A DNA stretch of 64,000 bases from Leptidea sinapis (taxonomy: Eukaryota > Arthropoda > Insecta > Lepidoptera > Pieridae): assembly GCF_905404315.1 (NCBI RefSeq), contig NC_066265.1, forward strand, positions 29,412,501-29,476,500, given 5' to 3'. The stretch's first letter is position 1, and every line of letters starts with the position of its first letter. Positions 10,790 through 22,969 of the stretch are shown here, in pieces. The notes beneath the pieces were generated by a model. It did not search any database. It was not told where the DNA came from and saw nothing but the letters and a program-made list of their open reading frames with translations. Both the position numbers and the translations under genes were made by a program.

Positions 10790-13700
10790 GTAAATGTGAT
10801 GTTTTATGATGTAAATTTTCTATGTAACCATCATCTTTAATCATACATATATATGCAGATGGTTAAAGTTAGCCTAGTGTTATTGGAGAAATACCCAACA
10901 GTTAAAGTCATAAATGTAGGCTGCTATATTTTGTATATGAGTAATTACAAAGTTTTAGGACACCAAATGCTAAAGTACATACTAGCATACTTATAAATTT
11001 TGAAAATCTGACTAATTTTTAGTAGTCCAGTTATTTTCACATCATTCATTATAGATTTATAGTGGGATAGCTGCTGATATACTTTTTGTGCTGTAGAGGA
11101 AGGGAATTGTTAAAACAAATGGAACTGCCTATAAACTATAAATTTTGGGAACCAATGAAACATTGCAAAACCTCACATATTTGCAAATTAAAGTGTATTT
11201 GCAATATACAGAAAGTAATCTGTAATAATTGGCTACAAATTATATATGTGAATTTGCTTTTTTATTGTTGTTCTAAATCTAGTCTTGTGAATGTGGGCTA
11301 TCATTTCAATATTGATAAAGATATTTTTCATGTAACAACCCAAGCACTAAAGCACAGATGTCATGTCAGAAATAGTGTGAACATCAGCATTTTTACACAA
11401 ATGGGGTACTTCCACTTGTTCTTTCTATTTCATGAATTGAAGAGTTTTTTAAAGAATTTTGTAAGAAGTTAGCTGGATGCTATATAATCATCAGTATGGT
11501 TATTGATAGTCACTTAAAAAATTACACTCTCCAGTAAGACGAAAACTATGGATGGCTAAGTGAGGGTACATAATATGAACCTCCTGTCATACTCAGAATC
11601 CCTGGGGATTCAGTGTGCATGTTTTTAAACTTTAACCACTGCTTGTTACTTACAGAATTTCTTGAGAAATGATGATTATTTGGTTTGGAAGAGATGTTAA
11701 TGGTTTAACTATTATCTTACTTACATTTAAAAGCATTCTCAGAGAATATATATTTGACAAAATAATCATTGTATTTCAGTATGACTAAATTAATCTTGAT
11801 GTCTATGTGTTGCATTCAATAAATTAACTATTGATATTGTGAAAAAGTTCCATACTTTTTGTATAAATATGAAGGTAGTAGGTGTCTTTGCCACAGGCAC
11901 AGCTCCGTGATGTTGAGGAAAAGCATTTGGTGCAGGAGGAGCGCTACTTGACCCTGGTTGGTTTGTCAGGTCACACTGAGCCTTGGCACAACACAACAGT
12001 CCCCGTGCTGGTGACACATGCAAGGCATGATGAACATGCCCTTATAGTTGCATTTGTACGAGCTGCACAAAAGCTGCCATACACTGTTTTTGTCTACAAT
12101 ATAGGACTCAAACCTTACTCTTTAAATGTGGTAAGTATTATCATGGCACTATTTTAAAATTAGGCATCTCGAAACAGGTTCATTTAATGCATTAATTTTG
12201 GAAAAACTTTGACTCTTAATACATAGGATGATAATGGAATAGGAGGACAAACGAGCGTATGGGTCACCTGGTGTTAATTGATCACCACCGCCCACATTTT
12301 CTTGCAACACCAGAGGAATCACAAGAGTGTTGCCGGCCTTTATATCTTGTTCATGTCTCATCTCTCTCTACCTCCTATTACTTATCTACTTCCACCTCCA
12401 GAGTATAATGTGATCGGCCCAAGTGATTAACAGACTGCCTAGACACAACTGTATGACTCCTCTATAAGGATAGTGAACATTGTGGTATAATAAATAAAAT
12501 AATTAAATAAATAATAAACAAACCTTGATTACCCAAACTCTTCTTGCGTCTTGCAGACTGCTTGCATGTTGGCTTGAATTAGTATCTCACTCTATTGCTG
12601 ACACTCAGTTTCTAGAAACTTTTTAGTTTGCCTTTGACCTCAGAATCTAGATGTCTATGTCCAGTATTCCGATATGTTATTAGTGACTGAACATACAAAG
12701 AGTGAGAGGTTTTTGTGGTTAAAGACCAGTTGTTGGTATTGCTTGGTGACTCTTGGGTAGCCCGTGAGAGAAAGTTTTTAAAATTCTGACTAACTGCCAG
12801 AGCTTGTGTCTTGCTTATGCAGCTGCCACGCATGTATGTTTAGTAAAGAGAAGGCAAGTTATAAATTTGAAATCAATTGATATTAATATATAAGTAACAT
12901 TATTTGTTTAATTTTTCAGATATCCAACTACTGCAACTCCTCAAAGTGTGCCGTTATAGATTTTGATTTAAATCTGTTTCCATCTCATGTGAGTGACGAG
13001 AGCATCACTGCATTCAGACCACTCATTATACAGGTATTTAATCTTCTACAATACTTAATATCATTTAATAATCTATTCATGCATTAAAAATTGAATAATG
13101 ACAATAGTTGAAGAGCCGGTTAAAGATAAAATGATCCCAATTGAGGAATAATTCTTCATGAAGCGCCTATTAATTTATAGGAAGGATCTAGCAGCAAATA
13201 GCATATTTATTTATTGTATATTCTACTCAATTCAGCTAATGTCACATTTTATTAAATGTGACCTGTTAAAGACCTTCAAGCTTAGAATATGTATTTGATA
13301 AATAGATACTGTTAGATTATAATGGACAAACAAAGATATGGTTTGACTTACGAAGGGTGTGAAAGGATAGCTTTACATTCCCAAATTTCGTTACTCAAAA
13401 ATGCATAATAATTGTGTGGTGAATATGTATCTATAAAGAAAAGAATCATTAAGAGATAAATTAAAAGAAATAAACATTTTAACTGTTGCATCTCAATATA
13501 TTTTTGATAATATTCTGAATGTATATAAGCATTTTAGCATATATTATTATTTACTAGAAACGGCGACAATGCTAATGTTAACATGAGAAACAAACATACG
13601 AAAACTTATTATGCCTAATACTCGGTTAAGTAGAGTTACTAAGTCTTTTATAGGGCGATGTATATGCTTTTGCAACATGATCCCAAAAAATGTACACAAC

Positions 13701-16700
13701 AATAATTAATGTTTTACCAAATTCAAAAATATTTATAAAAAACGATTGTGTGTTAAATGTTAGTAAATAATAACAAAATGATTTTCTTAATGATACCACA
13801 GATAGAGTGAACACCCTCAGGCTTTTTAATTATAAATTATATTTTACTACATGATATTGGAACAAACTTAAGAAAAAAAGCTGAGTTTCGTGGGCCCGTT
13901 CTCCTCAGGTCTGAGCCATACTTAATTTCGAAATGAATAGAAGTAAGTAAGATTGGCACCAATAATAATTAAACTTTACTTCAAAATTGCTTTACAATTA
14001 TTATTTAATGTATTTTTATATGTTTACTAGTCGTCCCCGGCCGCTTCGCTGGGCCAATTTTGGAATTCGGAAAATAAACAGCCATAAACCATCTAGGAAA
14101 AAATTTGCACCGAATGGTAGTAGTTTCATGTCGATACAATCAGTGGTTTAGGCGTGATTGAGCCTCAAACAAAGATCATTTTCATTATATATATTATAAG
14201 CAGACCCCCCCGTTATTGTACGGAGTAAGCTTATAAAAAGAACGCGTTCACTTTCGCGTTTACTTGCTTGGGCGCGCTTAATGAGGACAGTTCAGGTTAC
14301 TCGGTACACGTGAGCCATTTTCGTTTTAATATCTTTAAATTGTACTTACGAATTACTTATTGATTGAATACTTCATAAATTAACTATTTGTAATACTAAT
14401 TGCTCCGTTTGATAAATTATACTTTGATTCAGTAATATAAGGTTTGATTGTCACTGTTGTTTTTTTTTATGTTATTTATATTGTTTGCGCTAAAAATATA
14501 TATAGAAGATTATTGGTATAGGTTTCGACTCGCGAATCGGGTTGGTTGTGCTATTGTATGAGTGTTTGGTGCTATTGTATGAGTGGTTGTGTGGTCGCAG
14601 CACGCGCTGAGCCGTGCGGGCGGCGTGGTGTACTGCGAGTCGTGGGCGCGGTGGCGCGGGCCGGCGGGCGCGCTGGGCGCCGTGTGGCGCCGCGCGCGCG
14701 GGCCGCACGCGCTGGGCGTGCAGGCGTGGGGGCGCCGCGCCGCCGTCACGTCGCTCACGCACCCGCACATGTTCACGTACCTGGGCGCGCGCCAGGACGA
14801 CTTCCTCTTCGTGCAGATGCTGGACGCCTCGCGCCTGGTGCTGGCCGCGCACCCCGCGCTCGCCGCCCTCATGCGCGTCTGGGTGCAGTGCGCGCTCACC
14901 AGCGACTGCATCATGCCCGTCGGTGAGTCTACTACCAGTTCACCGTTCAAATACGATCGGCTGTCTGAAGAAGTACATCTATAGCATTGGGTCCACCAGC
15001 CACTGATGCTCAATTTTTTATGCAGAGCATATTGTGTTGTCCTTGTTGGAGAAAAATGTCATAAATTGTCGTGAGTAGACACCATAAAAGAAACTAAGCG
15101 AGTAGCTCAAGCGAAACGGGTGGGGCCAAAGCGGCTAAAATTATAGCTCACAACCGCGGAGGGCTACCCAACGGGAATCAAACCACAGACTTGCCCTGTA
15201 CTTTCCCCGGGGCGTAAAAAGAATAGGGGAGTCCCAGGCCCATGGGTGTCGTAAGAGACGACTAAGGGCTTTTTAGAAGTGGGAGAGTCAGCACAATCGG
15301 GCCAGACTCGTCCGGGTTAATTACCACACTCGCACAGAATACCGGCGTGAAGTAGCGGTCTAGTGCCGTTATATTTCGCATAGGTTAGTGTCGAGGACCG
15401 GAGGCCATTCCCGGCAATTGACGACGTCCCCTCCGCTGAATTCGTAGTCCTGGGTGATTTCAACGGGCACAATGCCGAATAGCTTGGATCACGTACCACA
15501 GGCTACGCAGGGCGATCTGTGCATACTTTTTGCATTGTCGTATGGTCTGTCCCAATTGGTTGAGTCGCCAACGCGGATGTGGATAGCCACATGCCGTCCT
15601 TATTAGATCTTCTGCTGACTACACATCCCGAAGGTTACCAGGTCTCTGTCGACGCCCGTCTCGGAACGTCCGACCATTGACTGGTCAGAAGTGTAGTGTC
15701 TATCCGACGCCAACGTCGCAGACCACCAGCGACCCGCCGCGTTTTGCACTACAAGTCAGCAGATTGGGAAAGGATCGTCCATCCTTTTTTTTTTTTTATG
15801 GAATAGGAGGACAAACGAGCGTACGGGTCACCTGGTGTTAAGTGATCACCGCCGCCCACACTCTCCTGCAACACCAGAGGAATCACAAGAGCGTTGCCGG
15901 CCTTTAAGGAAGGTGTACGCGCTTTTCTTGAAGGTACCCATGTCGTATCGTCCCGGAAACACCGCACACGGAAGCTCATTCCACAGCTTCGTGGTACGAG
16001 GAAGAAAGCTCCTTGAAAACCGCACTGTGGAGGACCGCCACACATCCAGATGGTGGGGATGAAATCCTAACTTGTGGCGTGTCGTGCGAAGGTGGAATTC
16101 GGCGGCAGGAATCAGGTTGAACAGCTCTTCGGAACACTCCCCGTGATAGATGCGGTAGAAAACACACAATGAAGCGACGTCTCTACGCAACGCCAAATGA
16201 TCCAGCCGTTCACAGAGTACTGGGTTCCCGACAATTCGAGCTGCTCTGCGTTGCACGCGGTCAAATGGATCGAGCTGATACTGGGGTGCGCCAGACCAGA
16301 GATGACAGCAATACTCCATGTGAGGCCGGACCTGCGCTTTGTAGAGCGCTAGAATGTGGGCCGGCTTGAAGTATTGCCGTGCTCTATTTATGACGCCCAG
16401 TTTCTTTGAAGCCAGTTTGGCTTTGCCCTCCAGATGGCCACGGAATTGGCAATTGCTCGAGATTTCGAGACCCAGTATTCCGATACTAGGCGAGGCTTTA
16501 AGGGAAGTGTTCTCGAAGAGCGGTGATACGGCAAATGGGGTTTTTTTAGTTGTAAACGCGCAAACTTGAGTCTTCTGGGGGTTAAATTGGACAAGGTTCA
16601 ACTTACCCCATTCCGCGACCTTCTCGAGAGAGGACTCGATAGAAGACACAAGTTTCTCCCGGCACTGGTCGACGTTTTCCCGAGAGAGACCTGCATGGCC

Positions 16701-19700
16701 CGTGTATACGGCATCACCAGTGCTGTCGTCTGCATAGCAATGCATGTTGGCGGTGTCCAACATATCATTGATATGCAGAAGAAACAGCGTGGGAGATAGC
16801 ACACAGCCTTGGGGAACTCCAGCGTTCACGGGCTTGGGATTCGAGCAATAACCGTCGATAACGACCTGTATGCTGCGCCCAGTGAGGAAGCTGGAGGTCC
16901 ACTTGCATAAGCTCTCGGGAAGCCCAAATGATGGAAGTTTTGCGAGGAGCGCCTTGTGCCATACACGATCAAAGGCCTTCGCTATATCCAGACCAACTGC
17001 CAGGCCTTCCCCCTTGCTTTCAATAGCCGCCGCCCATCTATGTGTAGACCAGAAGATCGCCAGTCGACCGACCATTGCGAAAGCCGTACTGCCGGTCGTT
17101 GATCAACTGGTGACCCTCAAGGTATACCAAGAGCTGGCGGTTAATTATGCTCTCCATGATTTTGGAGAGTAGGGAGGTAATCGCAATAGGCCTGTAGTTT
17201 GCCGGATCCGAACTGTCTCCTTTTTTTGGGATCGGATGGACAAGGGCTGACTTCCATGAATCAGGGACTACGCCTTTTGAATAAGAGTGCCGGAATAAAC
17301 GCGTTAGCACCGGCGTCAACTCAGGGGCACACGTTCTAAGCACGATTGGAGAAATGCCATCCGGCCCGCTCGACTTCCTGACGTCCAACGAAAACAGAGC
17401 TCGCCTAACAGTTTTCTGTCGGAACTGTACTTCAGGCATGGAGCTCTGACACCGCGGGATGGTCGGCGGTGTTTTTCCGTTGTCGTCAAGAGTCGAGTTG
17501 GAGGCAAAAAGAGTGCACACGAGATCGGCTTTCTCTTTTGCCGTATGGGCCAGGGTGTCATTCCTCATGTGCAACGGCGGCATGGACGGCTGGTTGAAGT
17601 TACCAAGAGCAGCTTTCGACAACGACCAGAACTTGCGTGTTCCGGTCGGGTAACTGGAAAGCTGCTCGCCAATTTTGACGACGTGCTTTGATTTCGCACG
17701 GGCGATTTGCCGCTTAAAAAATCTGGAGGCACGGTTATATTTCCTCTTCAGAACTTTGCAGTTCGGATCCTTTGAGCCCAGCGCCGCAACCCAAGTTCGA
17801 TACGCCTGTTTTTTGCAGTCAGATGCTGCTTTAACTGACGCATCGAACCAGGGCTGTGATCTGCCACCGATCGGTACTACAGAGCTTGGTATAAAAATAT
17901 CCATGCCCTGCAGTATCACATAGGCTACTGCAACGGCGCAGGCACTAGGATCATCCGAAGGGAAACAAACCCTGCCCCAAGGGTAGGATGCAAAAAAGGA
18001 ACGCATCCTATCCCAATCTGCTGACTTGTAGTGCCAAACGCGGCGGGTCGCTGGTGGTCTGCGACGTTGGCGTCGGATAGGCACTACACTCCTGACCAGG
18101 CAATGGTCGGACGTTCCGAGAGGGGCGTCGACAGAGACCTGGTAACCATCGGGATGTGTAGTCAGCAGAAGGTCTAATAAGGACGGCATGTGGCTATCCA
18201 CATCCGGGAGCCGCGTCGGCGACTCAACCAATTGGGACAGACCATACGCCAATGCAAAATTATGCACAGATCGCCCTGCGTAGTCTGTGGTACGTGATCC
18301 AAGCCATTCGGCATTGTGCCCGTTGAAATCACCCAAGACTACAATTTCAGCGGAGGGGATCTGAGCAAGCACGTCATCAAATGCCGCTTGAACGCAGCCC
18401 ATGAGGTGATCCGTTTCTGCGTTACCACTATGGGACCTGTAGACACACGCATAGATGCGGACGCGGTCCTCTAAATCTACGCGGAGCCAGAGAGTAGACA
18501 GGCCCCTACCCTCAAAATTGCCGAGACGGCGACAGCAGATATCCTCCCTAACGTACACACATACCCCGGCATGAGGCATGAAATTATGCTCAATTTTGTA
18601 CCCGGGGTACGTTCAATATGACGTATCGCTAGGTCGAGATATCTGCGTCTCCGTAAGGAAACACAAGGCCGGCTGCGACGTCTCAAGGTGGTGGTGGACG
18701 GCGTTTAAGTTGGAGTGAATTCCCCGGATGTTACAAAAGTCCACATTAAGCGTGGAGCGGGGTGCCGTGGTGTTGCTGCCCTGTTTGTCCTGTGACATAC
18801 ACGGTACTGTGCCCTCCCCAGAATACGAAGGGCAGCCCGAGCGCGAATGCTCGGGGAGGGATTCTCTGGCTCTACAAGAGCCGGTACCCTCCTGGGGTAA
18901 TTTCTCTTTAAATACCGCTCTCATATTTTGTGGGGGGGGGGAATGGCCTCCGGTCCTCGACACTAACCTATGCGAAACATAGCGGCACTAGGCCGCTACT
19001 TCACTCCGGTATTCTGTGCGGAATCCTACCCTTGGGGCAAGGTTTGTTTCCCTTAGGATGATCCTAGTGCCTGCACCGTTGCAGTAGCCGATGTGATGCT
19101 GCAGGGGATGGATATTTTTATACCAAGCTCAGTAGTACCGATTGGTGGCAGATCACAGCCCTGGTTCTATGCGTATGTTAAAGCAGCGTCTGACTGCAAA
19201 AAACAGGCGTATCGAACTTGGGTTGCGGCGCTGGGCTCAAAGGATCTGAACTGCAAAGTTCTTAAGAGGAAATATAACCGTGCCTCCAGATTTTTTAAGC
19301 GGCAAATCGCCCGTCCGAAGTCTAAGCACGTCGTCAAAATCGGCGAGCAGCTTTCCAGTTACCCGACCGGAACACGCAAGTTCTGGTCGTTGTCGAAAGC
19401 TGCTCTTGGTAACTTCAAACAGCCGTCCCTGCAGCCGTTGCACATGAGGAATGACACTCTGGCCCATATGGCAAAAGAGAATGCCTGTGCGCTCTTTTTG
19501 CATCCAATTCGACTCTTGGCGACAACGGAAAAACACCGCCTACCATCCCGCGATATCAGAGCTCTAACCCTGAAGTACAGTTCAGACAGAAAACTGTTAG
19601 GCGAGCTCTGTTTTCGTTGGACGTCAGGAAGTCGAGGGGGCCGGATGGCATTTCTCCAATCGTGCTTAGAACGTGTATTACTTATTCCGGCACTCATATA

Positions 19701-21559
19701 CAAAAGTCGTAGTCCTTGACTCATGGAAGTCAGCCCTTGTCCATCCGATCCAAAAAAAGGTGACAGTTCGGATCCGGTAACCTACAGGCCTATAGCTATT
19801 ACCTCCCTGCTCTCCAAAATTATGGAGAGCATAATTAACCGCCAGCTAAGCTCAGTAAAGTATACCTAGAGGGTCACCAGTTGATCAACGACCGACAGTG
19901 CGGCTTTCGCCATGGTCGATCGGCATTTGATCTTCTGGTATACCTAACACAAAGTTGGGCGGCGGCTATCGAAAGCAAGGGGCAGTTAGCCTGGATATAG
20001 CGAAGGCCTTTGGTCGTGTATGGCACAAGGCGCTTCTCGCAAAACTTCCATCATTTAGGCTTCCCGAGAGCTTATGCAAGTGGACCTCCAGCTTCCTCAC
20101 TGGGCGCAGCATTCAGGTCGTTATCGACGGTCATTGCTCGAATCCCATGCCCGTGAGCGCTGGAAGCGTGCCCCAAGGTTGTGTGCGATCTCCCACACTG
20201 TTTCTTCTGCATATCAATGATATGTTGGACACCTCCAACATACATTGCTATGTAGACGACAGCACGGGCGATGCCATATACACGGGCCATGCAGGTCTCT
20301 CTCGAGAAATCGTCGACCATTCCACCTTCGCACGACACGCTATAAGTTAGGATATCATCCCCAACATCTGGATGTGTGGCGGTCCTCCGCATTGCGGTTT
20401 TCAAGGAGCTTTTTTCCACGTACTACAAAGCTCTGGAATGAACTTCTTTGTGTGGTGTTTCTGACGACGATACGACATGGGTACCTTCAAAAAGCGCGTA
20501 TACCTTCCTTCAAGGCCGGCAACGTTCCTGTGATTCCTCTGGTGTTGCAAGAGAGTGTGGGCGGCTTTGATCACTCAACACCAGGTGACCCGTACGCTCG
20601 TTTGCCCTCCTTTTCCATAAAAAAAGACCGGCTTTGTGCTGGAGTGAATAGAGATTAGCTTATTGCTCAACTGAAAGAATATGAGTGAAACTACGTGTAT
20701 ATAAAATGTGTGATAAAAATATGAATGTGTATGATGGACCCAGCTCTATCAACTACAATATTTTTTACCTCCTAATTCGTGCTACGGGATACTAAATCCA
20801 ACCCTCGCATTCAATTATTTGATTACTTTTGTTTAATGTTACAATAGTTTATTTAAGTCATCGAACGAGACATTCATTCCAGTTAGTAGAACAATCTAAA
20901 TCCAGGCGCAGTTGCCACTACGTAGAGATTTTTTTTTTATGGGAGGACAAACGAGCGTACGGGTCACCTGGTGTCAAGTGATCACCGCCGCCCACATTAT
21001 CTTGCAACACCAGAGGAATCACAAGAGCGTTGCCGGCCTTTAAGGAAGGTGTACGCGCTTTTTTTGAAGGTACCCATGTCGTATCTTCTCGGAAAAAGTT
21101 TAATGGTTACTTGCTTATCCGTCGCAACCCGCGGTAGTACCGGCGGATACGCGAAAAGGCAGTAATCATTTATGTTGTGTCTATGCTGTAAAGATATATT
21201 GATAAAGGATGTACGATCGTGTGTGTTCCCGTTGTAACGTCAGTATTATTAGTAGTGACATAAGGTCGTGTGTCGCAGGCGCGCAGTCGGGCGGGTGCCG
21301 GTTCGACAAGAAGCCGCAGTACCGGTACTCGGGCTGCCACGGCCAGGACGCGTCTGCTCTCAGCATCATACTGGGCGTGCGCGCCGACTTCGAGGAGGCC
21401 AGGTACCGCGCGCGCGCCGCCGACGGGCTCTGGACGCGCACCAGCCCGCTCGCCGCGCGCGAGTACTTCGACTCGCTCGAGCGGAACGCAACCACCGCCG
21501 CGCCCGAGCGGGACGAGCGAGAAGAGCGCACCGAGCAGGTCCGCGCCGCGCCCACGTGA
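10652..21559 (+). CDS. Type II membrane protein of DUF1647-like (putative glycosyltransferase) family, complete, 5 exons
   Basis: Spliced model: 10652-10789, 11897-12130, 12920-13033, 14601-14922, 21279-21559 (362 codons plus TGA). Phases are 0,0,0,1. The N-terminus has a basic start then one hydrophobic anchor (SFLLFSTSVFAISIFLIVF), typical of a Golgi type II protein. The luminal part shows V-Y-N-I-G-L-K, FRPLIIQHALSRAGGVVY, TSLTHPHMFTYLG, VWVQCALTSDCIMPVG and YRYSGCHGQDASAL. I recall these blocks from the DUF1647 family (nematodes, insects, other animals), thought to have a GT-A-like fold. Substrate and activity are unknown. The exon 4/5 region is very GC-rich against AT-rich introns. Family call is moderate; gene structure is strong. 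Confidence 0.8.
10790..11896. other. Intron 1 of DUF1647-like gene
   Basis: AT-rich. A long open stretch at about 11086-11472 lacks any recognisable protein and is read as intron. Confidence 0.6.
11897..12130 (+). CDS. DUF1647-like gene exon 2
   Basis: 78 codons after acceptor GCCACAG, including VPVLVTHARHDEHALIVAFV and V-Y-N-I-G-L-K. The donor is GTAAGT. A second in-frame acceptor 6 bp downstream (GCACAG) could be used instead. Confidence 0.85.
12233..12345 (-). mobile_element. CR1/Jockey-like LINE 3' fragment
   Basis: Starts at the 3' end signature GGAATAGGAGGACAAACGAG and covers only the last ~110 bp of the same LINE family seen at 15787-19017. It lies in intron 2. Confidence 0.8.
12346..12919. 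other. Rest of intron 2, no feature seen
   Basis: AT-rich intron between the LINE tail and exon 3. Confidence 0.5.
12920..13033 (+). CDS. DUF1647-like gene exon 3
   Basis: 38 codons between acceptor TTTTTCAG and donor GTATTT: SNYCNSSKCAVIDFDLN to AFRPLIIQ. It is phase 0 at both ends. It is too short for ordinary ORF finding but matches the family core. Confidence 0.85.
13034..14600. other. Intron 3 with a repeat near 14025-14220
   Basis: Mostly AT-rich. The block starting TCGTCCCCGGCCGCTTCGCT near 14032 looks like a widespread insect repeat end, but I cannot place it in a family. The acceptor for exon 4 is preceded by two near-identical ~20 bp direct repeats (GTGCTATTGTATGAGTG) rather than a long pyrimidine tract. 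Confidence 0.45.
14601..14922 (+). CDS. DUF1647-like gene exon 4
   Basis: Very GC-rich exon: HALSRAGGVVYCESWARW, TSLTHPHMFTYLGARQDD, LVLAAHPALAALMRVWVQ and CALTSDCIMPV. It ends in phase 1 at GTGAGT. Many alternative open frames here are shadows caused by the base composition. Confidence 0.85.
15075..15786 (+). mobile_element. CR1/Jockey-like LINE, plus-strand copy, 5' half
   Basis: Holds a long LINE-type 5' leader (through about 15412), then, after an internal deletion, endonuclease-domain sequence (VVLGDFNGHN region at about 15441 onward). It stops at about 15782 where a second LINE has inserted on the other strand. The rest of this copy resumes at 19018. Many frameshifts, so dead. Confidence 0.75.
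15846..17060 (-). pseudogene. LINE reverse transcriptase, C-terminal part
   Basis: Continues the LINE protein after the frameshift: GLDIAKAFDRVWHKALLAKL, GVPQGCVLSPTLFLLHINDM, HCYADDSTGDAVYT and a C-terminal block with WSGAPQYQLDPFDRVQRRAA. The catalytic YADD is intact. The fragmentary copies elsewhere in the window mostly derive from this last section. Confidence 0.85.
17038..18579 (-). pseudogene. LINE endonuclease plus N-terminal reverse transcriptase, frameshifted
   Basis: The 513-codon open stretch carries the endonuclease (residues about 1-190, with GDFNGHN and TSDHCLV), a linker, and RT motifs up to YGFRNGRSTGDLL. It ends at an artificial stop where the frame is lost. The reading continues in another frame from about 17060 to 15846. 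An upstream part at 18963-18613 is cut off by the TGA. Confidence 0.85.
19018..20625 (+). mobile_element. CR1/Jockey-like LINE, plus-strand copy, 3' half
   Basis: Resumes the plus-strand copy interrupted at about 15782. It encodes YPWGRVCFPSDDPS-type sequence in another frame, then GMDIFIPSSVVPIGGRSQPW, LDIAKAFGRVWHKALLAKLP and the DDSTGDA motif region. It ends with the family 3' tail and A run at about 20618. There are several frameshifts and one internal deletion after the polymerase motif, so it is inactive. Confidence 0.85.
20927..21095 (-). mobile_element. CR1/Jockey-like LINE 3' fragment
   Basis: Tail fragment with T run at 20929-20938, then GGAGGACAAACGAGCGTACG. It sits in the same intron, upstream of exon 5. 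Confidence 0.8.
21279..21559 (+). CDS. DUF1647-like gene exon 5 (C-terminus, stop)
   Basis: Acceptor GTGTCGCAG, then AQSGGCRFDKKPQYRYSGCH and DASALSIILG, then a charged C-terminal tail to TGA 21557-21559. It completes the phase-1 codon from exon 4 across a 6.4 kb intron. Confidence 0.87.
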
Positions 21560-21623
21560 GCGGGACAGGCAATGTTAACGACGGGAAGATTTACAATTTC
21601 AAAATAGCCTTTATTTTATGCGA

Positions 21624-21629
21624 AATAAA
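21624..21629 (+). promoter_or_regulatory. Probable polyadenylation signal
   Basis: AATAAA 65 bp past the stop codon of the DUF1647-like gene, followed by a T run. A good candidate for its 3' end. Confidence 0.6.
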
Positions 21630-22969
21630 TATTTTTTTTTAATCACAACGTAATAGCGATAGATACGTACTCGACGTAACGGTATCGCGGCGGACGACTC
21701 GTTTGTGTACAGACCTCTTTATAGCTAATAGCAGACAATAGTACAATCAGTGCCATATTAATATTATTATCGATATAGTGTTGTTTCCGTATATTTGGCT
21801 ATATTAAAGTTACAATTATAGCCCCTGTAGTTGGAGGCCATTAAAACTTCCTGTTTGTCATGAAAAAAAAAAGATATAATATTAGTTCTGAGTGGCGCTA
21901 TCTGAGGATGCGTATGTTCAGGGTGTTTGTCGTCTCGTCATATAATGATCAGACGGTTTTCTGAAATATCTTAACGCAACAGGTACGTGGTCACGTCTCT
22001 AGTCAGTGCTCGAGGACTGCTGTCTCCATTATAGAACCTTTCGTCCGCCACCGTACTAGCTATCTCCAGAAGGTTGTTAATCGTTGTGGCGGATGTATTA
22101 GCGAGGGCTTTTGTATTGTAAACCAGCACAAGTTGATTGATCTCAAACACTTAGTTGATAGAACTCTGTCATAATAATTATTTTAATTTGTAAATTGTCA
22201 AATGTTAGTCAAGTGTGTTATTAAGGTTTGTATATAGCGGCGTACAAGTAGTTTACATATTTCAGTATTAGTTGTAGGAAGTCTTGTGGTCGGCGCGACA
22301 GTATGCGCTTTTGCAAGGAGATTGGATTTGTTTTGAGTTCTGTTTGCTCCCAATTTACGTGGACTAATGTCAGTTGGACAATCGTAGCGAACAATACTTT
22401 GTCCATGATAAAGGTGCGCAGGACTCCCGACCGCGACAACAGTAGGTACTTTCTGAATAACTGAATCGAAATTATCCTTATGGATATCCACTTATGTTTG
22501 ACCCAACGTTTCGCATATTGTTTGTGTTCACCTAGGAGTCCGTATAAATGTGAAAACTTCGTATTAATCATATTACGAACAAATTTACTTAAATTTTGTC
22601 ACACTCAGCTAAAACGGATCAGTCAGATTTTTGCGTCTGTGTGATTCACATTTTAATTGTATTTTTGACACTAGCACAGCTGCGCCGAATGAATACCTCA
22701 ACTTATTCCCTTTTTTTGTACACATTGAATGTGAGGTTTTTGTATATAAATTTATTTTTATATTTTATTGTTTAGCGGCATGGAGATGGCCTATTTTATG
22801 TGATATTAGCGGGCACGTGGTGAAGTTATTCCTACTTAATGTGTTATTTATTGTTATACAATTGGATCATAGTTGTAGTTATTTATCGTTCCGCTGGTTG
22901 TGAAACTGCTTTTTGTCAAGTCAAGCGGTCTGAACGGAATCTGGGCGTGAATGTAACAAAGGTTATCCA
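21630..22969. other. Intergenic, no gene seen
   Basis: AT-rich with short open frames that resemble no known protein. Confidence 0.5.

Larger units (their letters stand above)
15787..19017 (-). mobile_element. CR1/Jockey-like non-LTR retrotransposon, near full length
   Basis: A ~3.2 kb minus-strand LINE begins near 19017 and ends in an A tail (T run at 15787 onward). It encodes one large protein: an apurinic-type endonuclease domain (VVLGDFNGHNAEW, LGTSDHCLV), reverse transcriptase (NYRPIAITSLLSKIMES, GLDIAKAFDRVWH, HCYADDSTGD) and a C-terminal region. Only two lesions are clear: a TGA at 18612-18610, where the sister copy at 59869-60216 has TTA, and a small frameshift near 17045. It inserted into another copy of the same family in the opposite direction. 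Confidence 0.9.

Noticed and set aside
11086..11472. 128-codon open frame as a gene or exon
   Set aside because: AT-rich composition, lies in an intron, no recognisable protein and not needed by the splice model.
14490..15013. Several overlapping open frames on both strands around exon 4 of the DUF1647-like gene
   Set aside because: Shadows of a very GC-rich exon; only one frame matches the family and the splice sites.
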